Source: Orthonyx spaldingii
Taxonomy: Eukaryota; Chordata; Aves; Passeriformes; Orthonychidae
Direction of reading: 5' to 3'
DNA: 64,000 nucleotides
NCBI GenBank assembly: GCA_013397795.1
Contig: VZTJ01005984.1
Coordinates: forward strand, 1 to 64,000
Positions 19,998-34,900 of the stretch are shown here, piece by piece. Both the position numbers and the translations under genes were made by a program. The notes below the pieces were generated by a model. It worked only from the letters and a program-made list of their open reading frames with translations, was not told the origin of the DNA and did no database searches. Each line of letters opens with the position of its first letter. Positions within the stretch are counted from its first letter, which is position 1.

Positions 19998-22900
19998 TGT
20001 AAACTGATAACAGTTGTGGAGAGATCAGAATTCTTGGTTTGATTTTTTTTCTATAGAATGATAATGTAAAAATTTTAACAGTGTAGTACTCTAAAGTGGT
20101 ACTGTAAGTTTATTAATTTTACCACTAGGAATGGATTTGAGACAACTCTTAAAAAGGCAACTGGGAGAACCGTCTGCGTAAGTCATTCGGTACTTCACAG
20201 TTGCCTCTCACTTAATGGTCCGTCATGTCTTTGCATAGGTTGACAATTTGTTTAGCTAAAGCAAGCAATCATATCTCAAAGTGAGCAAATAGCTTGAGAC
20301 AGATTGGAGCATAAATTTTCCAGAATGTCTTCCAAGACTGAATATACAGTGGGGGAATTGAGAAGTGGAAAATCAGTGACTTTTCATTAGTTTTTATCTT
20401 CTGTACTTACCATCTCTGTTTTTTCAAATGCCTGCAGGACATTGTGGTGGTGAGTACCCAGCGTGTGAAGGTGTGCAGGTGAGTGAGCAGCTTTGGTTTG
20501 TGCATAGGGATGCTTGACTTAAGTCATTATTAACTGCCAGCACTGAGTAAGAAGTCTCCAGAGCAAATGGTGATGGTGGTGATCATGCTGTTAACGGGAG
20601 TTATCATTGGTTAAGGTATATGGACTTGAAATAGTCTTTATAGTACGTTTGAAATTAAATAAAACACTGCCTACCTGTTTCTTGCATTGTAAGAAAGAGT
20701 CTAGTAATAACTCTCAACATTTAAAAAAGACAACATAACAAAACCCCAAGAAAACAGCCAAACACAAAAACAACAACTTTACCCTCAAGAAGGCCCGAGC
20801 TCCTGTGTTACTTTTACTCTCAGGCTGATGCCAGGCTGGAGGCTGTGCTTTTGCCGTGGTGCTAAAGCAGCATGATAAACTAGAGGGCAGGCTTTGCTAC
20901 CTGATCATTCTGATGGGCATGGGGATGGTCAGGTACTCGCAGAGAAATTATGTTCTCACTTAGTGCATTGGTGATCAGTAAAATGTTTGATGTTGCTGCA
21001 ATTTTGGTGGGGTTTAACCTGCTTTGACTACTGTAGTTAAATAAACTGTGCTTATGCTTCTGACAGCCCTTGCAGCTGGACAGGGCGTGCTGAGAGCCTC
21101 AGGCAGGGTATGGGTGGTAATAGTTCAGATGAGTAAGAGATGGGAAAGCAAAGGACCCTTAAATAACCAACTGAGCCACACATTTATTACAAAATACCAT
21201 ACTTGGCTATGAGAAATTTAGGTAGGGTGCAGCCCGTTGGGCGAGAGGAGAAAGGGGTCCTGTGAAGCAAAGGAGTGACTTGAGGAGATGGGCTGAGGGC
21301 TGGAATGTGCTAGCATGGCTTGATATGTGGTGGCTGAGGCACCATATGTTTTGTTTGGAAGTGTTTATTCCACTGTTTTTCAAGGGATTATGCAGAACCA
21401 TTGGTCTACAATATTGAATGTAAATCATGCAAAGTAGTGTGCTAATTCCATTTTTACCTTTCAACTGGAGTTGTTCATAGGTTGACAGCTTTGCTGTATG
21501 AGATCTGGGACACATTTATTCACTTTGTCTTGTACAAACCAGCATTGTTACTGGCACTGAGTCATCTCACAGGGCATGGTCAAGCCCTTAGAGTGTAAAT
21601 ATTTCCTTAAAAATACCAAAGAGCAGCTGCCACTCTAATGTTTCATTAGCTCCAATCAACTGTCCGTTTAAGGGAGACACAGAAGCTGCTTGTTTGAAGT
21701 TGACAGGGAGCAGAGCTTGTTGTGTGCCTGCAAGAGGAGGCCCTCAGGTGCTTGAATGGGACTTGAGAGAAGAAATTACTGTGTGATTCAGGGCCCTCAC
21801 AGTCATTCTCTTATCTGAGGATACACCAGTGTCTGAGTTTCTGAGCTGTTTGCATAGAGCTTGAGTCTCTTTGTTAGGAGAAACAGTGTTGTGTAACAAT
21901 GCTGAGCTGTAGTTGTAAGACAGGAAATGAAGGTAAACTCTTGGGACTTGAGCTCTGTTTGAACCTAAGGCAGTAAGAAAAAGGATGGGGAAATTGCATG
22001 TGGATTCCTGTAGAAAGCAGCTTTTTTAGGTGCTGCTCTTCCAGTTCTGAAAGCATGAGACAGAGAGCCAATCGAGGTCCTGTTTTAAAAGGCAGGGATA
22101 CTGACTGGGAAGCTGTGGGGATGATGCCCAGGGTGAAGAGCTAGGAAAGTTGAGTAGTTAATTTGGTGACTGGCTGAATGCCTGGGACTGAGTTTTTTGG
22201 TGCTGGTTTGCTGTCATGCTTCACAACCTTGTTGTCCTGCTGGCTTTGGATGGGATGTTCTTGCTGAGATGATTGCCCTGTGTGCCCACAGTTTGGAGGG
22301 ATGATCAGGTGCTTACCTGCAACTGTGTTCTTCAAACAGTACAAACTGCTCACAGGCCTGCAAAAAAAAGCTCTTGCTGCTTTTAGTTGGCACATGAGAC
22401 ACTGGTTTAATAGTTTTAGTGGAAATAGCCCAGGGTGTAGGCACAGGGGGTATGTTATTAATTAAACCTGTTTTTAATTGAAGAATGACTTATGAGTGAG
22501 AGTAATAGCAGTCAGAGATTAAGAACAAACACTGCTGTCGGTGTGTGCCCATGCTGCAGGCACCAGGGAGGAGATGTTTAATACCTCTGCAGTTCTTCAT
22601 CCTCAAGATGCAGTTTCTTTTAGCATGTTTGAGTCATTAATGCAGTTCTGCTAATGTTAGAGATCAGCTGGAAGTTTGGCTTCACAGCTGGAATGCTGCT
22701 CATTTCAAGGGAATGAGTCTTAGATGTGTAGGAGGTTTTGTGTCTGACAGAGAAGACAGAAGAACCCACTTTGCCCTCCAACCATGTCACACTTTGAGCC
22801 CTTTCCTAGAATAATTCCTACAGAATTAACAAGTGTTGGGTGATTCTTGATGTGAAGCATTATGATAGAGCATAGAGTTTCCTTTACAAACTTGTGTTAT

Positions 22901-25900
22901 GTCTGCAATACAATATTTTTTTCTTCAGAGTAAAGTATGCCCTCACCAAAAAATCCAAACCATAGGTGATTCTGGTGATTTGGGTGTTGGAACTGTTTTG
23001 ATGGCTGTTTGTGTTAGGTGCAGCTACCTGTGTTTAACTGTGGAGTGGCTGTAGCTCATCATCTGCAGGTTTAGCCCAGTATCCCTGACACTTGGGTAGA
23101 CACTGAATCCCGAGTTTAATAGAGATTCCTCTGCTGGCCTTAATGCTTAGGAGCTTTAACACAGCTCCCAGTTTTACTAAGTGAAAACTGGACCTTGTTT
23201 TTATATCTGAATTATAGTGGCCTCTTTCTATATGGTAATGACTGAGTGATCTGTTGCATGAAGCCAGTTTCTTTATTCCTATCTAGCATTTATTTCTAAC
23301 CTGTTATAGTTCAGCAAACAGCAGCAAGTCGCTCACTCCTTTTAGTACTTCTCCCTCTTTACCTTTCCTTATTAAGTGCTTTCCATGGAAGTAAATATTT
23401 CCTGTAGTGTGATATCTCTTGTGATCCCTAGTTAAGATTATGTTAAACTTTGTAGGGTGAGATGAGGTTTTTATAATGCTTGGTGGGTATTTTGCTTTCC
23501 TACCCATGTATTTTCAGAATTGTTTGTTCTATCAGCTCTGATACTTAAGGCATGAAGACAGTAATTTCAGAGGTAAAAAGTTCCCAGTTCTATAGACAAT
23601 TCCTATATCAGTTATATATTTGTCATGAGCCTTTGGGAGGAGTAATTAACAATACCAAATTAACATACTAAAAGCATTTTTCCGTGTTGTCAAATGCTTG
23701 TTAGGTTCAGAACAGTCCAACTCTGTGGTCAAATGTAGTTTTATTTTAGCATATTACAGGACTCGAGAATATGTAAGTACACTGAGTAGCATTGGCAGTG
23801 GGATCCAGGCTGCTTTCACTTCTCCAGCCCTCAAAGAAAACTACATTGAGCCTTTTAGTAAGGAAATCTTAGAGACCCCCTCAGGAATATGTGATGAATG
23901 AGGCTCCTCAAGATGCCTGCCCATGCCAAAATGCTTTGTTTGCTTTATATCATGCTTATGCAAGAGATTAATTTGGAAACAGAGCTGAGTGACTTGTGAA
24001 CTTTCTACTTTATGTCAGCTGTGCTCTAACTGCATGGTCCAAGTTGCAATTTGATGAGATAAATTATTTTTGTGTGTTTTTTATGGACTTTGTTGAAAAA
24101 GTGAACAGGTAATTCATCTCAGCAGGTAATTCTGCACAGCACCAGAACTAATTTGCTACAGTTCTATTCAGTTAAAGAAGAAGCAATGCCATAATGTGTC
24201 TGATTACATAAGCACGAGTTCAGTTGATCACATCTGTGTGTGGATATAATAAGTGAACTGATTGACCAGTAAAGCAGACAGAGGAATTTATTTTGTGTTG
24301 TCTCCTTGAATTCTGACAAGACAGTTTTCTTTCAGTTCAAACTCTGCAGTTTGCTCATCTCAGAGATTCCTGTACAGACTGATTGACCAGTAAGAGGAGT
24401 TGGCGTGTTTGTAGAAGCCAGTGTGCTCCAGATTTCTGTGAAGAGCAGGTGAGGCTTTGCATCGTAAGGGAAGTGCCCTTGCCTGCAATCCTGGCTTTTG
24501 GAGAATTAACAAGGACTGGTTCCGAATCAGATGATAATTGAAATGCAGAAAATGAGGTATTGAAAGTAACTGTGCCAGGACTGCTGTGGTTTGGATGGGT
24601 AGAAAGGCTGATCCATTAGTAAAAGGATGTCAACTGACTCTTCTTTTTCTCATTTGCATTCCTAGCACTGGGAAATCATTTACTCTTAACTAAAGCCATC
24701 ATTTACTCTTCACAATCTTTGAAAAACACTATCTGTAATATTTCCTCAGGAAAAAAATTCTGCTTTAAACTAGGCTTTTGAGACTTGGTAGAAATTTAAG
24801 CTGCTTTTGCCAAAAATAGAGCTTTTGGATAAAACTGGTGGTGGTGTTGATGCATTTTCCTCTCCAGAATACACTACATAATCCTTTTGTGCTAAAAACA
24901 AAGGTGAATATCACAGAATACTATATGTGGCAGCATTAGTACAGTACAGTATCCAGATACCACTTGCCTTACCTGTGCTGCCTTGCTCTTCTTGCTGCTA
25001 TTGCCAAAGAACATGGTAGGATCCAGCTTCACTCAGTCTTTGAGAGCACAGGGAGAGCTGGCTGCTGTCCCGAAGAAGTCACCATACAACGAGGTCAGTC
25101 TGGCTAACACAGTATTGCCAACCAAATGTGTCCAGGTGGAAGTAGAGAGGTGTTTAGTGCAGTTAGTACAGGATAACTCCTGGAGTTGTTGGACCTGGCC
25201 TTGAACCTATGGCACATCTAACCTTGGAGAGGTGAAGGGTTTCACTTTGCTGGCTGTAGCAGATCACAGGGTCAGAACTGGAGGGCAGGTGGGGGAAGGG
25301 ACTGGAACTTTTTACCCACTGCTGTGCCAGCAATATCTGCCACTCACTACCACCCATCCACAGGGATTTTCTAGGGATTGTTTCGGATAAGAACTTTTAT
25401 CAGTGGATACCTGGACTGTTACCTAATTTTGCTTGATGCTTTCTTCAAAGTCTGCAGACATTGTAGCTCATGCTTTCCTTCCTTGTCAGTTCTTCTGAAT
25501 ATTCCATTAAACCCCTGTTTCAGCACTTTTTTGCCATTGTTCAGCTGGCTTTAGACTTTTTTGGGTTTCTTTCAAATATACCTTTTCTCTGCCTCATCAT
25601 TTCCTTCCACATCTAAAATCTTAAAGTAATAAAAAAGGCTCATAGAAATTTGCACACCATTGGAGGATGATGCTGCACTTGAACAGTGCCATTCCATTAT
25701 CCCTTCAGTGGTGTTAGTGCTGGGCTTTTGTCCTGCTTCACACTTCGAAACACATCCCTTCATTTGCCCACAAGGTTCAGCTGGGAACGAGTTCTGTGGT
25801 CAGGATGCAGAATATGCATGTGGTGCTGTTTGGGGTAAGGCTTGGCATGAGACTGGAAAAATACAGCAGTGAGCAAATGATAAAGGAATTAAACTAATAT

Positions 25901-28900
25901 ACAGACCTTATCTTTTCATGCATGCCTTGGGGTATGTGCATGTCTTAGCTGTAAGCAGTATATTGTTTGGGAAAGTACATTCGAGCATGACTAATCTGCA
26001 TTTGTCTCCCTCTCCCAAAACATTGTTTCATTTGAAATGTTTTATTTCTCTGTGTTTAAAGAATATTCTTTCATAATGCAAAAGCTATTTTTCATTTTTC
26101 TTGAACAATTGATTGAAGTGTTTCTATTAATTTTTCTATTATTTAAGCACTTCTATCTGCAGTACACAATAGAAACAGATGAATAGATTTTTTTGAGACA
26201 AGCTTGCTTTTTATCCTACAGAAACGATGACTCATGAAATTCATCCAACCCTCATCTATATTCCTCCCCCAGCTAATAAGTTAAATGTGAGTTTTGTGTT
26301 TGTATTAAAAGACAGTGTGTGTACCTCACCAGGGAGCTTGTTTGAACGTGGAGTTCACAAAAGGAAAATTCCTTGCCACAGTAAAATTGCTTCATTGGGC
26401 ATTAAGGAGCTTTGCAAAGTTTGCTCCCTAAGTGAAGAAAACAGCATTAGATTTAATTCATTGCTCACACTTACAGTGATCCTAGTCTGGCGTGCTTGTA
26501 AGTCTTCATCATGATGCCAGAAAGTTTGTGGTTCCGATACATGAAGAGACTGCAGAAGTCAGAGACATATAATGCTTTGTCTTTGAACCTGTTAATCCTG
26601 CAGATGGAGACTATCAGGATGTATAAGATTCTACACTGATCTAGGAAAAAAACACCCTCTATTTTCATTCTGTAACAGTCCTGCAAGTGGTTGTGCTGGT
26701 CTAACTAAGAAGGGAGCGTGGAGAATGGGGATGGGTATGGATATTTGTAGTCAGTGTACCTGCTAAAGTCCCATGTAGTGAGGGGACACCCTTAGCTGGA
26801 GCTGACTCCACATTAATGCAGAGAAGCTTGTTTAAAGCTAAAATGAGGTATGGCCTTGCAGCTCCACTGTGTGGATGGACCACGGCATTTAGCTGGGAGG
26901 AAATAGAGCCTTATCAGTACAGTTCACTGCATAAAAAAATAGCTAATTTCTCTGCAAAGCTGTGGATTTTGTATTGGGCTTTTTTTAACTGAGCAAAATC
27001 TTCTGGGCATCCAAGTATTTCTTTTTGGTGAAATCTGAAGAGGTATCCCAAAAGAAGAAGCTTTCCAGAAAGAAATTTGCACCCTGTACATTGACTTGTT
27101 CCTGTTTGGACACTGTGCACAAAACACTGCCTTGCAGATGTTGGGATAACTGGTGCTTAACTAAGAAAAGACTCATGAGATTGATTTTCTAGAAGGAATA
27201 AGAACTTCACACATAACTGCCTCCCCCCTTTACCTTTCCCTAGGGTGGAGGGACGGGCTGTAATTGCAGAGGGTGCACAATAGACATGTCTATTTTCTTT
27301 GCCAGCCAGAGCTAAAAGCCTCCTTCTGTATGACTCTAAGGCCGACTATCTATGGATTCCTGTTAAAAGGGTTTTTGAGATTTTGCAGCACTTCTGTTTT
27401 CCTGGAACTCTCCAAAGCGAGTGTGCTTCTGTGAATGAAGTTCTTGATAGGTGAACCTGCAGAAGTGCAAGTGACTGTGATCTGTACAATAAAGGGTTAA
27501 GAGAACATACATCTGCAAAAATGAAAGATTAAAGCAATCTAGACCATTTCACATTTTCTAATAGAGAAAAACACTTTGAGCAGATACAGCATGTGGAAGG
27601 AAGAAGAAAAACACCACCATTGGCAGAATTGGGAAGTTGAACTATGTGTTGAAGCTCAGAGATTGAAGGCTCCGGCAGGTAATTCACACTCCTGCTTTAC
27701 AACTCAGTCAGGATTATGGTTGCAAGTGCAGTGAGCACTAGAAGCTTACGTGACAATTCTGCCAAAAATATGTTGGACAGCTCTATGAATAGGCAAGGAA
27801 TGTCTTTGGTTTGACAGGTAATACTTACTTTCTCCCATCCCATCTCCTGACAACTGCAAGAGAAAACTACTGTGATTCACTGCAGGCCAGTAGGCCAAGA
27901 GGGATTGTTACATTTCTCTGACAGAGTGGATTTCAGTTGGCTTCAGTGGACATGGTTTCATGGGCATTTTAGCACTAGGACTGACCTTAGTGCAAGTCAG
28001 ACAGGGTTTTCTTTTGGGTGGATTTCCCTTGGCTGGTATTGACAGCTTTCCTTAATTTGATTTTCATAAGTGATGTGTTGGTTTGACATAGCCCTGTGCA
28101 TGAGCTGAATATAATATTCCAAAGTTAAGACTACAAGGTAAACAAATTCCCAGTGCAAAAGGCAGTCTCAGACAGTTCCAAAGCCTTCTCATGATAAAAG
28201 TAATCTCAAAGTAAAAATCTGTGTGCTGGAAAATATTTAATTTCACAGAAAAGTAACTTAAGCACCATGTATTTTGCAGTTTGATGGTGTTCCATATAAC
28301 ACAGTATTGGTTTCCTTGTTCATTTGTAGGTGTCTGCTCATTAAGCAAGATCTTCTTTACAAAGTGTAGGGGCTGTTTAAATGCTGTAGGGGATGAGTAT
28401 AATTATTATAAGCTGATAATCCTTGTAATTTGTTACACTAAAATATAAATGGATTATATTCTGATGAGAAGCATGAAAGTGATTACTAAACTGTGGAAAT
28501 AAATGTACTAGAACCCTAAATAGTGTAATAATCCTCTAAGAGGAAATTGCACCTCAATCATTTATAATGGTATTGTGATTGGCTTTGTTTTAGTCCAACT
28601 TTTGAGTCAATGCCTCCATGAAATTCTCATGAGTTGCCTTCCAAAATGACATCAAAGACGAAAGGAGAAAAACAATCTTGACAAAACCAGGTCACCACAT
28701 CAGCAAGAGCAGAGTGGGCTGAGCAGGTCTGCTTCCTAAATCAAAGCCTTGCTGCAGGAGTACTGCGGTGCTCCCATTAGTGTGTCACAAGTGCCATTCT
28801 CAGCAGTGAGGGACCAGAATGTGTCACAACTGCAGAAAAAGGGCTGAAGGCTTTGGCCAAAGCCTGGTGCCTGTCTTCTCAGAGCACTGCTATGCTGAGA

Positions 28901-31900
28901 TGAGGATGGGGAGGTCCTCAAGGGGGTCCTTTTGGGGGATGTCCTGGTCCCAGCTATACTTCGTAGCCAGGAATGCACAAGAAATGAGGGGGAGTAGTGA
29001 GTCCTTTGTGCCTAAATCAAGTGAAAATCCCAGCCAGGGATCTGAGGTGTTGTGCCAGTCTTGTCCTTCCAGAAAAGCAGAGGTCCTTTCATAGTCTTGG
29101 CTAAACTCACAGATCTGGGGGAGACTAAGGGTCTTGTAAAGGATGCACATCTGGACTGTGAGAGAAATGTATGGGCCAGAAGCCCATCTCAGTCTGCCTT
29201 CAGAGCAAGGAACTGTCAAGAAACCATCATCTTCCTCTCCTGCCTCAGTTCCTATGTATCCCCAGAAGAGCTGTCCATCAAGGGACAGAGGCGGGGATTT
29301 GAATACGCACACAGGACCATGCAGGCTACTTTGAAATTGCCATTTGGTCAGAATAATTCCATGTACAGTTTGGCTGTCTGCAGTGGTGGGATATGAGCTA
29401 GAGTGCACTCAGGAATAGGACTCTCCTCCTGGATCCTGTGTGGCTGTATCCTCCAGGCTTTTTTGTAAAAGGCCAATACAGTGTCTATAGCCAAAACTTA
29501 ACGAGATAATTATAGCTAGCAGGGCTTGGTAGTTAATGTCTAGTACAACCTACTGTAACATACTGCTGCTTTTACATGTGTTTTGTGCTAAGTGGGAGTG
29601 CTGAGGCGTGCTTGTTTGCTGCTGTCTGACGGAGAGAGGGTGACAAATCCTACAGGAAGAAGGAGTGCTTCCCACCTTTTAGGGTTTTAATTAAATTAAC
29701 TGCAGAAATGGCAGGGTGCCAGGGCTTCTCCTGTGACTGAGCAAGCACTTTGCAGAGAGGGAACCTGGGCACAGGAGGCTTATACAGGTGTCTGTGTTTA
29801 AGAACAGCATCTGTTCTGGCTAACAAGCCTCTCTCTGTGTTGCTGATTTACTTATTGAAGAAGAGACCTTCACCTGTGTCTGTGACCATGTGGGTGCAAG
29901 GGTTTGGTGTTTCCAGGTGAGTAGCAGTAACAGCACAGGGTTTCTGGCAGGTTTCACTGAAGCCATCCAACAGCATGTGTAGCAAATACTAATGAAAACC
30001 ACATGGCACAAGCTTTGCTCTTTCTATGGAATACCTCAGGGAAGATTTAGCAGGAACAAAGACCTATTCTGGGGCTTGGAATGTCACACTGTGCAATGTC
30101 TCCTAATGCAGATACTACTACCTGCCTGCTCCTGCACTTGAGATCCAGCAGTTCCCTGGCTGCACCTTGTTGGCAGACACATCCCAGTTTCCAGGTGATG
30201 TAGCTCACAGAGGGGTTCAGATCAGTTGCTTCTCCCCACAGCCTTCTCCTGATACCCTGCAAGTGCTGCAGGGGCATGGAGAGGAGGCACCTGGGCATGT
30301 GTGGGTCTGTGTCCCAGGAGAGGCTTTGACGGGACAAAGCAAATGCTGAGCACAAGCTGGCATCTGCCCTGACCCAACAGGCCATACAGAGGAGGAAACT
30401 AGGGGAGGAAAAGAGAAACTTACTTTGTTTTAATATTAGGAAGACCTGCCTATTTTTATCTCCGTGCAAAATAGATGACTTCTATCACCTGGAACTTCGC
30501 TGTGTAGGATTTTGAGCAGAGCAAGCCAGTAATGACTGTGTCTCATTGGGATTTAAAATGGGATACTTGCTTCTTGGTGTAAATAGAAATCTTTAATCTT
30601 CAAGATTTATTACATTTTGTAGGATTATAATTTTTTTAAAGCTTTTTTGTTTCATCTTGAGCACTGACAGAGGCAAGCAGAGAACATAAGGTACACCCAG
30701 AACATTTTAACAGGGCTTTTTCCTGAATTCATCTAAAACCAAGCCCAATCTGACCATAGCCCCACCCTTCCATCTGCATTTCGTAAGGGTATTACCACTG
30801 TAATTAATAGGACTTGTATAACAGTACCTAATTAAACTCTGATCATATAGTGTAAATTTAACTTGATTATCGTTAGCCTCAGTGAACTCTGCAGGAGAGT
30901 AATCCTGGTGATTCACTCAGCACAGAGAGCAACAGCAGCAGCTCTGCAGAGAACCAAAATATTGGTGAACAGCAATGTTCTGTGCCCCCACACCCTTCAA
31001 GGTAGGTCTCGGTACTGACGGTAGCACTGGTGACAGGGAGGGGTCTGCCCTGGGATGGGAGTCTCTCCATTTCCGAATTGCTTGAAAGCCACTGGGATGG
31101 CAGCAGGCTTCTGCAGCGCTGTTCTTAAAGTCACTGAATAAGGAGTCTGTGAGAGGATTATGGCTTACATAAGAGTTTTATGTCTGTCCTAAAGCTACAG
31201 CCCCTATGCATTTGTGCACTGCGTCGTGTGTCTGCCAGTGATTTATGGACACTGTAATGTCCTGAATGACTACAAGCCACATTTTGTGTAAGGTTATTAC
31301 AGATATAGGACCTGGTCCCAGTCTTCTGAAAACTGGTGAGGTTTAGTCTGTGGGAAGAGAGTAGAGGCAATAATTTTATATTTCTTTATATTAATTACTG
31401 CATATTAAAACACTGTATGCTTTGCTTCTGCACATTGTGCTGGAGAATCCTGTGCTTAAAAAACAAATAAGCCTTTGGTAAAATAATGGGGTTTTTTCTG
31501 CATGTAGTCCCGAAGTACAGGGCATGGGGTTTGTCCTGTCTTTGGCTGAGCACATCTGTTTGTTTGCTGCTAATAATAGTTTAATCAATGGGGCTGATTC
31601 CTGCATATTCTCCATCTGACAGTAGCCCAGAAGACCCAGATGACAGTAAAAAAAGGTCTTTTGTATATGTCACTTTTTCCTTCTTTTTCTTGTTGTTGCT
31701 TAATTAAAAGCAAAGAGAAAGTTTTACTCCTGTTTGCATGAATGGTCACATCAAACAGTACAGGAAAATCTAGGCCAAGCTGCTTTCAGTGGGCTGAGGA
31801 ACATTATACCATTGCACCGCTTCCTTTCATAGTAGCAATGCCTCTTAATAAACGTCAGGCACCTTTTGAACTTTCTTTGAAACCGTTAGCTTTGCTTACC

Positions 31901-34900
31901 ACAAGTACCCCATAGCCCACCTTGCCCCCCCGGCTCACTGTGGCATGGCTGTTGTTTGGAGATGTGTCCGTGTGGGATGGGAAGGAGAGGGATGTGCGCA
32001 GGGTGTATCCTCGCTGCCTGCAGAAATGGTGCCAGTTATATAACACCCTCACTGGGTAATGAGGTGATACTCTGTCAACTCTTCTGCAGGAGGGTTCCGA
32101 GGGTTTGGGGCTGCTGGCTGAAGGGTAAGTCAGGGACGTGTTCCTCGGGGGGGCTGTGTGTTGGGATGCACATGCAGGTGTCAGTGTGTACAGTGCTAAA
32201 CAGGGGCTCTAGCATTAATGACTGAGATGTGAGTGCAGGCAATGGTACCTCAAGCGAACACGGCCACTCAGCACCTTGCCTGAAACAGATCATTTTAGGG
32301 TATTGCTGCTTTGTGAAACAGCTCTGTAATTTGTCTATGCTATTTGTCTCTTTTCCTCTAACATGTCTGAAACGCAATTAAAAGTAAGCTGTGCTTAAGC
32401 CACAATGACTTCTCTTTAATAGTGGTAATAATACTTTGTGAGAGAAGGCTGTGCTCAGGCAGCGACATGCTTTATATCAAACGATCCAGGATGCTGATAC
32501 TATTCAGAATGTAACTTGCTGGGGCTTTCCTGTTGTTCTATGCACTTGCTGTTTTTTCTTGCACTTGCAGACTTGTACCTGTTTGCAGCACAGCTGCTGT
32601 GTTTGCTTGTCTGAGTGCAGATGTTCATGTTGACTGATGAGTGCATGCTGGATGATTGTGTCCATGAGAGCTGGATATCCATGTCTATTTTAATACTGGG
32701 ACTATAGATCTGGATGTGCTTGCCACTGTCATGGAAGTTACTCAAATGCGTAGCACTCTCATGGAGCTACTGTCAAATGTGTGTCTCAGAGCAGAAAGCA
32801 ATCTTGGTTTGCAACAAGATGAACAAAAGGAATGCCTGAGGTTTTTCAGGGTTATATTGTGGAAGTTGTGTTTTCACTGTAAGTGCTGTATGTGCTTCAA
32901 GTACCTGGGAGTTACTGGGGGAACTGGTTCCCTTACAGAGATGGAGGGGGTCGGGGGAGGGGCTGTGCATCCACAGCCCAGGCATCTGTGATCTCAAAAG
33001 ATTCCAACATCAAGAAATGGAACCCAAATGAACCTAAATAAGCAAGGGATCTGAATTATTCACAAACAGAAATGCTTGTTCCTGAACAGTCAGGTGTCTG
33101 ACTCTGGAGCAGCCTCAGGCCATGGGACTGGCATTGTGAGGGTGAGTGTTGTCCTAAAATGAACTGTGCAACAGAAAAATCAGTTGGTATGAGATACAGG
33201 CTCATATTCCCCTGGGACTGAGAATCTCTTGTACTTAATTTTTAGACTCGTTTTTTGTTATCATCTGAAAGGCACTTGATGCCACAATTCCTGTCACTTT
33301 GGCTTTTGCATTTGTACCTTGCAATATTCAGCTGGAATAGCAGCCTTTGAGGGCCCACCTCCTATATCCTATTTTATCTTTGTTCTCCTTCTCTTGCTGT
33401 GCTTGAGTCCAGTGGTCCCATAAATCTGGCTGGTCCCTGGTTGGTTGTGTGGCCTTTGTGTGAGGAGATGGGTGTAAGCACAGGGGACTTAACCTGAGGG
33501 CAGTCTCTTACTCCAGACTCAAGGGAGCTGCACAAGGACTGGTTGCCACACTGGATCTCTGGGGCCGTGGGTAGTCAGATGTGTGCTGGCCGTTTCTTTT
33601 GGATCTCCCTATTGCTAGTGCTTCTGGTGTGTTTCAGAAGCTTTGCAGGAAGCAGCTCCACGATGTTTTGTACCCCTACCCAGGCACCCAGGAGGAGTGT
33701 GGTGGGGGCAGACGGGGCTGTCAGCCACAGTGTCCAGGACTTGGACCCCAGGAGGGGAAAAGAGCTGATGAAGTCTCATCTTGGTGGCAGGTGTGGCATA
33801 CAACCATCTTTGCACTAGGAGAAGTGGCTTCTCTGTGCTGCAGAAACACCCTGTCACTTGGGAGAAGATCACTGGTTCCCCCAGAATGGCAAAGACAGCA
33901 ATGGGGTTAGGCCATCCAATGCTGCAAGCTTCCAAGCATTGTGAACATCAGTGAGGACAGGTAGATTGCCATAAGTGACCATAGGTAGAGAAATATCACG
34001 TAGCTGCCTAGTTTTTCATATATGATCACCAAGGTATTGGTGGCATTGTAAATTTTGCATAGCTGATCCCATAGGGTCCTGATGGCTGCCTGCAGATAGT
34101 GAGTCTTGCCCTATATGTCAAGCAGACTTCTCTGTGCACATGCCTGTATTTAATTACCATTATAAAATGGTAATGAAAAATTTCAAATTACATTACAACA
34201 TGATGTGGGGCTGGGATTTGCAGTCTAACTGCAAGCCTCCTGTTGGCAAAACTGCTCTAAGTTTGTCTGAGCTCTACCACTGGACAATTGTTGTCCTCTA
34301 TGAGCTACTCTCTGAGCAGGCTGATGTGGCTTGTTTTGTTTGTCACTGACTTGCCGGGATATGTCGGTGTCAGCACGTCTCCTGAGTCTTTCCTATGGTG
34401 GAAGTTCTGCCTGGTTAAAACCCCTACAAGCCAGATGCCTCAGCAAGAGCATTGTTAGGTGTGCTTTGCCCAAGGAGTAACTTCCTTCTTGTCAAGAGAG
34501 TTATTTTGATGTAGACAAGGGTCATTAGGACTGCACTGGCTTCCTGATGTTGGTACCCATTCTGAGAATGGATGATGATCCCACCTTACCAACATAAAGC
34601 CATTCGATGCACTTTGCAGTAAAATGACTCTCTGGTGCTTATAAATCTTTCAGGGTATTAAAATGGCCTTAAACCCTACTGTGTATCTTGCTTTAGCTTG
34701 GAGCTGGCTCGGAGCTGGGTTTGACTGACAATTCAGTCATTGCTTGCAGTTTAAGTTCCTTGGGATGAGGTGATGGATCCCCGTCCTCTCCTAGACTTGT
34801 CCCCTTGCTGCCTTTGGTGCAGGCTGAGCCCTGAGAGTTTAGCTCCAAGCTTCAGCCAGTGAAACTCTCCACATGCAAACCTCAGCAGCAGGATCAGAGC

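Noticed and set aside
30040..30480. Possible CR1-like phrase TTTAATATTAGGAAG near 30429
   Set aside because: Too short and isolated; no neighbouring CR1 sequence supports it.
33543..33935. Three overlapping frames of 90-110 codons on both strands
   Set aside because: No recognisable domain or splice structure; consistent with local moderate GC and chance.
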